Assembly (NCBI GenBank): GCA_902478785.1
Contig: CABSMJ010000018.1
Span: forward strand, 1 to 44,035
Reading direction: 5' to 3'
DNA length: 44,035 bases
Source of the DNA: an uncultured Oscillospiraceae bacterium
Lineage (GTDB): Bacteria > Bacillota > Clostridia > Oscillospirales > Oscillospiraceae
The notes beneath the pieces were generated by a model. That model saw only the letters and a program-made list of their open reading frames with translations, was not told the origin of the DNA and made no database searches. Shown here piece by piece: positions 38,729-44,035 of the stretch. Both the position numbers and the translations under genes were made by a program. Within the stretch, counting starts at the first letter, position 1. Every line of letters starts with the position of its first letter.

Positions 38729-40074
38729 AGATCCTTGTTTTGAATGCCAGCCCCAAGGGCCGGAACTCCACCACCGTCCACACGGCCCTCTATCTCCAGG
38801 CCCTGCACCCGGAGCACACCTTCACCTTCCTGCCGGTGGGCCAGCGGATCAAGAGCTATGAAAAGGACTTTTCCCCGGTGCGGGCGGAGCTGGAAAAGGC
38901 GGAGCTCATTTTGTTCTGCTACCCCGTCTACACCTTCATCGCGCCCTATCAGCTCCACCGGCTCATAGAGCTCATCAAGGCCGACGGTGTGGACCTGACC
39001 GGCAAGTTTGCCAGCCAGATCACCACCTCCAAGCACTTTTACGACGTCACCGCCCACCGGTATGTGGAGGAGAACTGCTTCGATCTGGGCATGCGGGTGG
39101 TGCGGGGCCTGTCGGCGGATATGGAGGATCTGCTCCATGAGCAGGGCCGGAAGGAGGCCCGGATGTTCTTTGACCAGCTGATGTTCTCCTGCGCCCACGG
39201 CCTCTTTGTCACGCCTCCCGCTCCTATCCCTGTCCGGGCAAAGACCGTCTACCGGCCCACGCTGCCCGCTGTACCCAAGCGGGGGGACAAGGACGTGGTC
39301 ATTGTCACCAACTGCGCCTCCGACGACGAGAATCTGGCGGGGATGATCGCCGATTTCCGCGCCGCCCTGCCCTGTGAGAGCCGGGTGGTGAATCTCCGGG
39401 AGTTCCCCTTCGGCGGCGGATGCCTGGGGTGCTTTGGCTGCGCCATCACCGGGGCGTGCGTCTATCGGGACGGCTTTGACGAATTTCTGCGCCGGACCAT
39501 CCAGACCGCCGACGGCTTCGTGTACGCCTTCACCATCTCGGACCACTACACCCACTCCAGCTTCAAGTGCTTTGACGACCGGCAGTTCTGCAACGGCCAC
39601 CGCACCGTTACCCACGGCACGCCCATTGCCTACCTGATCAGCGGCGACTACCGGTATGAGCCCAACCTGCGCATGATCGTGGAGGCCCGGGCCGAGGTGG
39701 GCGGCAACTACCTGTGCGGCGTGGCCACCGACGAGGGGGACACGGCGGCGGAGATCCGGGGCCTGGCGGAAAATCTGGCCTTTGCCATGGACAAAAAGCT
39801 CACCCGCCCGGCCAACTTCTACGGCGTGGGCGGCATGAAGATCTTCCGGGACCTGATCTATGTGATGCAGGGGCTCATGAAGGCGGACCACAAGTTCTAT
39901 AAGGCCCACGGCATCTATGACTTCCCCCAGAAGCAGAAAAAGCGCATCTTGCAGATGAAGCTGGTGGGCGCCCTGATGGCGGTCCCGTCGGTGCAGCGGA
40001 AGGCCAAGGGGAAGATGACCGAGGCCATGATCGGCCCCTATGAGAAGGTTGTGAAACAGGCCCGGAAGAACTGA
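38725..40074 (+). CDS. Tandem flavodoxin-like (NAD(P)H/FMN reductase type) protein
   Basis: 449 residues from the ATG at 38725. The N-terminal flavodoxin-like domain starts MKILVLNASPKGRNSTTVHT with a phosphate-loop SPKGRNSTT; a second begins at about 195 (DKDVVIVTNCASDDENLAGM) and contains GGGCLGCFGCAITGACVY with four cysteines, like iron-sulfur flavoproteins but with altered spacing. The C-terminal about 70 residues are basic and helical. It probably moves electrons or reduces quinones or xenobiotics; the PadR partner suggests induction by a small aromatic compound (inference). Confidence 0.75.
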   Translation: MKILVLNASPKGRNSTTVHTALYLQALHPEHTFTFLPVGQRIKSYEKDFSPVRAELEKAELILFCYPVYTFIAPYQLHRLIELIKADGVDLTGKFASQITTSKHFYDVTAHRYVEENCFDLGMRVVRGLSADMEDLLHEQGRKEARMFFDQLMFSCAHGLFVTPPAPIPVRAKTVYRPTLPAVPKRGDKDVVIVTNCASDDENLAGMIADFRAALPCESRVVNLREFPFGGGCLGCFGCAITGACVYRDGFDEFLRRTIQTADGFVYAFTISDHYTHSSFKCFDDRQFCNGHRTVTHGTPIAYLISGDYRYEPNLRMIVEARAEVGGNYLCGVATDEGDTAAEIRGLAENLAFAMDKKLTRPANFYGVGGMKIFRDLIYVMQGLMKADHKFYKAHGIYDFPQKQKKRILQMKLVGALMAVPSVQRKAKGKMTEAMIGPYEKVVKQARKN

Positions 40075-40151
40075 TGGGCCGGATGGCCGGATGGCCGGCC
40101 CAACCGTTATTTTGATGTGCGCCGCCCGGAGCGGCGGAATGGAGGAACCAC

Positions 40152-40658
40152 ATGGAAAACCAAGAGAAAATCGATTTGCTGGAACGGAAAATGATGGAAT
40201 TTGACCGGGGGGATGCCAAGCGGATTCAGCACCTGATGAAGGTGCACCGGTATGCCCAGATGATCGGCCGCATGGAGCGCCTGGACGCGCATACCCAGTT
40301 CCTCACCGAGTGCGCCGCTCTGGTCCACGACATCGGCATCCGCCCGGCGGAGGAGAAGTACGGCGCCTGCAACGGAGCGCTCCAGGAGCAGGTGGGGCCG
40401 GCCTATGCCCGGACTTTGCTGGAAGAGCTGGACCTGGAGCTGGAGGATATCGACCGGATCTGCTACCTGGTGGGGCACCACCACACCTATACCAACATGG
40501 ACGGCATGGACTATCAGATCCTGGTGGAGGCGGATTTCCTGGTCAATCTCTATGAGGACGAGCTGGGCCTGGAGGCGGTGCGGAGCGCTCTGGAGCGGGT
40601 CTTCCGGACCGAATCGGGAAAGATGCTCTGCCGCATCACATATGCTGTGGAGGGATGA
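40152..40658 (+). CDS. HD-domain phosphohydrolase
   Basis: 168 residues, SD GGAGG. The HD motif is in ECAALVHDIGIR, preceded by the metal-binding histidine of KVHRYAQMIG; LVGHHHTYTNMDG and DYQILVEADFLVNLYED supply the remaining ligands. Such small HD proteins hydrolyse phosphate esters of nucleotides or metabolites. It lies 77 nt after the flavodoxin-like gene and 28 nt before the alpha/beta hydrolase on the same strand. Confidence 0.85.
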   Translation: MENQEKIDLLERKMMEFDRGDAKRIQHLMKVHRYAQMIGRMERLDAHTQFLTECAALVHDIGIRPAEEKYGACNGALQEQVGPAYARTLLEELDLELEDIDRICYLVGHHHTYTNMDGMDYQILVEADFLVNLYEDELGLEAVRSALERVFRTESGKMLCRITYAVEG

Positions 40659-40686
40659 TGGTGCTTCCCGGGAAAGGAGCGGGCAG

Positions 40687-41412
40687 ATGAAGGGGAAAAG
40701 GCGTTTTCGCAGAAGACTGCTGACTGCGGTCTGCGTGCTGCTGGCAGTGGGGGCGGTGCTGACCGGCACATTTTTCTGGTACGTCTCCGACTACTACCGG
40801 GCGGAGGATGTGGCCCTGGCGGTGCTGGCCGGGGACGACGGCGTGGAGGTCCGGGACGGTCTGACCATTCTCTCGCCCTCCTATCCCACGGACACCGCCC
40901 TGATCTTCTACCCCGGCGCCAAAGTGGAAGCGGCTGCCTATCTGCCGCTGCTGGACCAGCTCCGCCGTACCGGGCTCACCTGCATCCTGGTGGAGATGCC
41001 CTTTCGCATGGCCATCTTTGACCCGGACGCCGCCGAGGATGTGATGGCGGAGTTTCCCCACATCGCTCACTGGTACATCGCCGGCCACTCCATGGGCGGG
41101 GCCATGGCCTCCCGGTTTGCCTCCGACCACCCCGACCAGGTGGACGGCCTGATTTTGCTGGGGGCCTATCTCTACGGCGACTATTCCCCGTCGGATACCC
41201 TCACCATCTACGGCTCTTTGAACCAGAGCGTGGAGGACCATCTGGACTATACGGAAAATGTGGTGGAGATCCAGGGCGGAAACCACGCCCAGTTCGGCAA
41301 CTACGGCCCCCAGAAGGGCGACCCACCTGCCGCCATCTCCGCCCAGGAGCAGCAAGCCCAGACCGTGGCGGCCGTTGAGGCCTTCCTCGATGGGCGCCAA
41401 GAGCAGGGATAA
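40687..41412 (+). CDS. Membrane-anchored alpha/beta hydrolase
   Basis: 241 residues from the ATG at 40687 (SD AAGGAG, 7-nt gap). An N-terminal membrane segment (about 10-30) follows a basic stretch. The nucleophile elbow is GHSMGGA and the catalytic His is in GGNHAQFGNYG; the acid is probably an Asp/Glu of the preceding strand. It belongs to the extracellular or membrane-facing esterase/lipase-like group common in Firmicutes. The substrate is unknown. Confidence 0.82.
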   Translation: MKGKRRFRRRLLTAVCVLLAVGAVLTGTFFWYVSDYYRAEDVALAVLAGDDGVEVRDGLTILSPSYPTDTALIFYPGAKVEAAAYLPLLDQLRRTGLTCILVEMPFRMAIFDPDAAEDVMAEFPHIAHWYIAGHSMGGAMASRFASDHPDQVDGLILLGAYLYGDYSPSDTLTIYGSLNQSVEDHLDYTENVVEIQGGNHAQFGNYGPQKGDPPAAISAQEQQAQTVAAVEAFLDGRQEQG

Positions 41413-41417
41413 AACAG

Positions 41418-41466
41418 TGCACCCGGAACTTCTGCGCAGGGCAGAGGTCCCGGGTGCATTTATTTA
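41418..41466. terminator. Bidirectional terminator
   Basis: TGCACCCGG...CCGGGTGCA with inner AACTTCTGC/GCAGAGGT pairing and TTTATTT after; it lies between convergent genes. Confidence 0.85.
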
Positions 41467-41517
41467 TGCTATGTATATGTCGCTGCCCGTGCCGGGCGGT
41501 GTGCAGAGAGTCGGAGG

Positions 41518-42705
41518 TCATTCCCGCCGGGCGCCTGCGGTCTGGGGCTGCTCCGCCTGAGACGCGCCGGAGGGCGGGCCGTATTCTCCGTATTCGCAGC
41601 CCACGCTGCCGGCCTGTACGTCGTCGATGAGGGTCCATTGGCCGTGCCGCTTTTCATACAGCCGCACGGTGCCGAAGCCGTTGCCGCCGTTCCAAAGCCG
41701 GTTGTGGCGCATATAGCCGTCGGGGGATTCGTAGCGGATAAGCAGCATCTCGTCCTTGTTGCAGGCGATCTCGGCCTCCATCTTGGCCCGGAAGGTGGTC
41801 TGGGTGACCTTCCACAGGATCTGGGTGTCGGTCTCTGTGCAGGCGAAGTCGGTGCGGCTGCCGGTCCAGAACTTGCTGAAGTTGAACTCATAGTCCCGGC
41901 CCTCGTAGTAGAATTGGCCCAGCAGCTTGCGGTTCAGGGAGATGCCGAAGACCTTGGGCCTGCCGCCGCCCACCTCAAAGACGCTGTTGCGCAGGCGCTG
42001 GCCGGTGAGATTGCTGACCAGGTCGTTGGAGGACAGCCACACCCAGGGAGAGGTGAAGTCGCTGCCCCAGTTCTTGTCGGCGTAGCCGTAGCAGGTCTCG
42101 GGCTTGACTCGGTACTCCTCGCCGTTGAGCCGGACCCAGCCGCTGAAGGAGGTCTTCATGCCCTCGGCGTGCCAGAACATCTCAAAGGCGTTGAGGGTGC
42201 GGAAGAATTTGGACGCCCCGTAGCCCACGTGATAGGCCACCTGCTTGTGGACACGCAGGTCCCACTCCATCTCTCCGGCATCGCTCATCCACTCCGGGTG
42301 GGCGGCAGCCTCCTGGGCGGAGACACGGACGCTGCCCTTGATGTGGGTCTCGGTGCAGATGCAGTCGTCGGCCATCAGGTTCAGCGGCGCATTCATGAGG
42401 ATGGAGATCTTGCTCCAGGGGAAGAAGCGGTGGAGCTGGCCCTTTTCCCTGCCCCAGAAGCCTGCGTTTACCATGCAGTAGGAGGGGCGGCGGCCGGCTT
42501 TGCGGCCCTCCGGGTCATTCCATACCAGCACCGGCTGCTCCTGGGCCAGGGCAGGGTTGCAGAGGAAATATTCGATGTAAAAGGACTTGCGCGCTCCGGT
42601 CTTGACGTGCTCTGCGGTGAAGGAGTGCCACCACCAGTCGTAGCCCTTTTTCGCCAGGGGACCTTTGAGCATGCAGTAGTCCCGGGTAATGTCACTTTTG
42701 TTCAT
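41518..42705 (-). CDS. Tocopherol-cyclase-like (lipocalin-fold) protein
   Basis: 395 residues, ATG 42705 after SD GAGGT. Family features: an N-terminal WWWHSFTAEH segment, SFYIEYFLCNP, the central GYADKNWGSDFTSPWVWLSS block, and C-terminal YMRHNRLWNGGNGFGTVRLY. No signal peptide. Bacterial members of this family (related to plant tocopherol cyclase and AttH) are of unknown function; a lipid-like ligand is inferred from the fold. It is the last gene of the first element, 252 nt from attR. Confidence 0.7.
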   Translation of the reverse strand: MNKSDITRDYCMLKGPLAKKGYDWWWHSFTAEHVKTGARKSFYIEYFLCNPALAQEQPVLVWNDPEGRKAGRRPSYCMVNAGFWGREKGQLHRFFPWSKISILMNAPLNLMADDCICTETHIKGSVRVSAQEAAAHPEWMSDAGEMEWDLRVHKQVAYHVGYGASKFFRTLNAFEMFWHAEGMKTSFSGWVRLNGEEYRVKPETCYGYADKNWGSDFTSPWVWLSSNDLVSNLTGQRLRNSVFEVGGGRPKVFGISLNRKLLGQFYYEGRDYEFNFSKFWTGSRTDFACTETDTQILWKVTQTTFRAKMEAEIACNKDEMLLIRYESPDGYMRHNRLWNGGNGFGTVRLYEKRHGQWTLIDDVQAGSVGCEYGEYGPPSGASQAEQPQTAGARRE

Positions 42706-42939
42706 GGCGTTGTACCTCGTCTATGTTTGCTTCCCTTTCCTCACAGGAGGAGGGAACGGACAGGGGAGGAAGGGGCCAAATGCTGAAAAGCGGCGCTATC
42801 TTTCCCCTGGAAGATTGCACGGATGGGACGCGCTTCTGTGGCGTCATTTTTCTAGTGTATTACAAATGGGGCGGAATTACAATCCGGTTTTATCAGGAAA
42901 GCCCGCACTCTGCCTCTGTAAGATGCCCGGCCGGAAGGT

Positions 42940-42951
42940 CTCCTTTTGCTT
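42940..42951 (-). repeat. Right attP half-site repeat
   Basis: CTCCTTTTGCTT on the + strand, perfect inverted partner of 25046-25057. Nine nt (42952-42960) separate it from the AA crossover dinucleotide. Confidence 0.85.
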
Positions 42952-42960
42952 GGCGCTATG

Positions 42961-43099
42961 AAAAAGTATTACACCCAGAACGCGGACCAGGAGGATCTGC
43001 TCTCCATCGGCACCATCGGGCTCATCAAGGGCATCTCCAGCTTCAATCCCGACAAGGGCGCCAGGCTGGCCACCTATGCCGCCCGGTGCATCGAAAATG
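42961..43099 (+). CDS. sigK: sigK exon 2, sigma region 2 part
   Basis: KKYYTQNADQEDLLSIGTIG, then LIKGISSFNPDKGARLATYA and ARCIEN. This is sigma region 2 directly after HIVKK of exon 1, in the same phase. The sequence departs from sigma factor at codon 43099-43101, where Bacillus SigK continues ENEILMHLR; here ENATLS and TAG (43111-43113) follow. Regions 3 and 4 are missing from the window. It therefore ends at a second insertion, at the position equivalent to the Bacillus subtilis skin junction. Confidence 0.9.
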
Positions 43100-43193
43100 C
43101 TACACTATCGTAGCGGACCTTTTGGCCCTTCATGCGGCGGATCGCACCGACTTAAGGGATAAATGGCGTGTGTTTTGCCAACCTACGGACCGC

Positions 43194-43709
43194 ATGGTAG
43201 TCATGACACGCTATGCTCTCAATGTGGTCAGTTACGCGCCCTTGTATATTCATAGTTTCCGGCTTGTCCAGCCCCATACGCTGGTGGAGGCGGAGAAGTT
43301 CAATCTTGTCTACACAGATCCAACTCAAATCGATAATATAGCGGACAAGCTGCGGTGGTACCGATACCAGCATGGTCTGCTGCAAAGAGATGTGGCAGAC
43401 TACGCCGGTCTGGATCGTAGTACATATTCCGGCTATGAGAATACCCGGCGGGACTACTACCCCATCGAGAAGATGAAGAAGATTGCGGAGCTGTTCGCCG
43501 TGCCGGTCACAGATTTGCTGGACGAGTTTAATTTGTTCCTCTACAATGGTCAGGGACGGCAGATTAAAGAAATGCGCCGGCGGCGTCAGATGACCCAGGT
43601 GGAATATGCCAGGCGACTGGGTGTCCCCTTTGGTACGCTGCAAGGGTGGGAGCAGGATCGGGTACAGATCTGCAAGCAGACATGGCACAGACTGAAAATC
43701 AGAGGATAA
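43194..43709 (+). CDS. Double helix-turn-helix regulator at the left end of the second element
   Basis: 171 residues from ATG 43194; GTG 43170 with AAGGGA 8 nt upstream is a possible longer start. Two Xre-type motifs: the first in LRWYRYQHGLLQRDVADYAG with DRSTYSGYENTRRDYYPI, the second in MRRRRQMTQVEYARRLGV with PFGTLQGWEQDR. The unusual N-terminus (YALNVVSYAPLYIHSFRL) is not a common DNA-binding module. It probably controls element functions, being the first gene at the border. Its function is otherwise unknown. Confidence 0.7.
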   Translation: MVVMTRYALNVVSYAPLYIHSFRLVQPHTLVEAEKFNLVYTDPTQIDNIADKLRWYRYQHGLLQRDVADYAGLDRSTYSGYENTRRDYYPIEKMKKIAELFAVPVTDLLDEFNLFLYNGQGRQIKEMRRRRQMTQVEYARRLGVPFGTLQGWEQDRVQICKQTWHRLKIRG

Positions 43710-43711
43710 CA

Positions 43712-43742
43712 CAAAGGGATGGGGTTATGCCCCATCCCTTTG
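43712..43742. terminator. Bidirectional terminator
   Basis: CAAAGGGATGGGG and CCCCATCCCTTTG flank TTATG, between the convergent HTH gene and the 60-codon gene. Confidence 0.85.
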
Positions 43743-43907
43743 CTGATGTATTCGTTTGATTGCCTCAATCAACTCCGCTTTCTGCTCCACGGGGCAGGGC
43801 ATGGCTTTGATTTGTTCCATGACAGTCTGCGCATGGACGGCAGCAACTTTCTTAGAAAGTTCTGCCTGTTTTTCCGGAGTTGTCGGATAATGCATGATAA
43901 CGCCCAA
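43725..43907 (-). CDS. Small charged helical protein, 60 aa
   Basis: MGVIMHYPTTPEKQAELSKK, then VAAVHAQTVMEQIKAMPCPV and QKAELIEAIKRIHQQRDGA. The TTG at 43907 lies 8 nt after SD AAGGAGGAGGG; ATG 43895 is an alternative. All-helical and without a membrane segment. I recognise no family. It sits between a tyrosine recombinase and a regulator, so it could be a recombination accessory (for example directionality factor) or a small regulator; size is compatible, evidence is not specific. Confidence 0.6.
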   Translation of the reverse strand: MGVIMHYPTTPEKQAELSKKVAAVHAQTVMEQIKAMPCPVEQKAELIEAIKRIHQQRDGA

Positions 43908-43944
43908 CGCACATACCCTCCTCCTTGGTAAGGCAGTATATGCG

Positions 43945-44035
43945 TCAATGCTTGTCCTTCATGTTCTTTGTGGACAGCGAAGCCAGGTAAACATTGGTCA
44001 CATCCGCCCGCTCATGGCCCAGCAGCCGGGACACC
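43945..44035 (-). CDS. Tyrosine recombinase / integrase, C-terminal end
   Basis: The window ends inside this gene; 29 codons plus TGA are visible: VSRLLGHERADVTNVYLASL and then STKNMKDKH. The LLGH histidine and the following NVYL tyrosine are the last two catalytic residues of tyrosine recombinases. It probably moves the second element, with its gene about 0.85 kb from the left junction. This differs from the serine recombinase of the first element. Confidence 0.85.
   Translation of the reverse strand, partial: VSRLLGHERADVTNVYLASLSTKNMKDKH

Larger units (their letters stand above)
25035..42962. mobile_element. skin-type element interrupting sigK, 17.9 kb
   Basis: Bounded by sigK exon 1 (left) and exon 2 (right). 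The shared AA dinucleotide is 25035-25036 and 42961-42962; recombination there removes 17,926 bp and restores VKKYYTQN in frame. Inverted 12-mers AAGCAAAAGGAG (25046-25057) and CTCCTTTTGCTT (42940-42951) sit exactly 9 nt inside each dinucleotide, as expected for the two halves of attP. A large serine recombinase gene abuts the left end. Cargo: cohesin/dockerin/SLH genes, hcp, tspO and others. The insertion site is about 44 codons upstream of the Bacillus subtilis skin site. Confidence 0.9.
43094..44035. mobile_element. Second element inside sigK (left end, continues beyond window)
   Basis: sigK homology stops at GAAAATG (43093-43099). Non-sigma DNA follows: a double helix-turn-helix gene, a 60-codon gene and a tyrosine recombinase reading back towards the junction. 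The right end is outside the window, so core sequence and size are unknown. The base composition is lower in GC than in sigK exon 2. Confidence 0.8.

Noticed and set aside
25042..42957. CRISPR array or conjugation module within the first element
   Set aside because: No regularly spaced direct repeats, relaxase, coupling protein or phage structural genes are visible; the element looks like an excisable cargo block with only a recombinase.
42723..43193. Long + strand frame running through attR and sigK exon 2
   Set aside because: It is out of phase with the sigma factor coding and has no SD; only the part from about 43170/43194 onward, with two HTH motifs, is kept.

Overview
The window comes from a GC-rich, endospore-forming Gram-positive bacterium of the Clostridia, most likely an Oscillospiraceae gut anaerobe (Flavonifractor/Oscillibacter-like). 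The reasons are the Firmicutes order of the S10/spc/alpha ribosomal region with a KOW protein between map and infA, zinc-type S14, L36 and S4, sporulation genes (spoVAD, spoVAE, pdaA, a split sigK), SLH surface proteins, a cohesin/dockerin set, Hcp, and a choloylglycine-hydrolase-family enzyme. Genus is inference.

1-9430: the end of rplE, then an unbroken + strand run rpsZ-rpsH-rplF-rplR-rpsE-rpmD-rplO-secY-adk-map-KOW-infA-rpmJ-rpsM-rpsK-rpsD-rpoA-rplQ, closed by a strong terminator. 9541-19088: a secreted polysaccharide deacetylase, secG, lexA, a peptide-type solute-binding lipoprotein, pgeF, secA (with a partial tandem copy of its 3' end just downstream), a YpsA-like SLOG protein and an AEC-family transporter. 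A strong minus-strand promoter lies about 0.5 kb upstream of the AEC gene and is separated from it by structured non-coding DNA ending in a terminator. 19707-24664: spoVAE, spoVAD, pdaA, a NagD-type HAD phosphatase, a 48-aa membrane protein and a choloylglycine hydrolase homologue, all on the minus strand.

24834-43099 is the centre of interest. It holds the mother-cell sigma factor gene sigK cut into pieces. Exon 1 (69 codons, to ...HIVKK) stops at about 25036. Exon 2 resumes, in phase, at 42961 (KKYYTQNADQEDL...ARCIEN). The 17,926 bp between carry a large serine recombinase beside exon 1 and end in inverted 12-mers placed exactly 9 nt either side of a shared AA dinucleotide, so this is a skin-type element with base-level predicted att sites. 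Exon 2 is cut again at ...IEN by a second element that runs off the window and carries a tyrosine recombinase. That second site matches the position of the Bacillus subtilis skin junction (IENE, AATGA core). sigK would therefore need two separate excisions.

The cargo of the first element is unusual: a cohesin-SLH protein, a dockerin protein, and a cohesin/Ig-like/SLH giant protein broken by one in-frame TAG; then a Crp/Fnr regulator divergent from hcp, a small lipoprotein, TspO, a PadR regulator with a tandem flavodoxin-like protein, an HD-domain protein, an alpha/beta hydrolase and a tocopherol-cyclase-like protein. During growth these would be ordinary chromosomal genes; excision during sporulation would remove them from the mother cell only.
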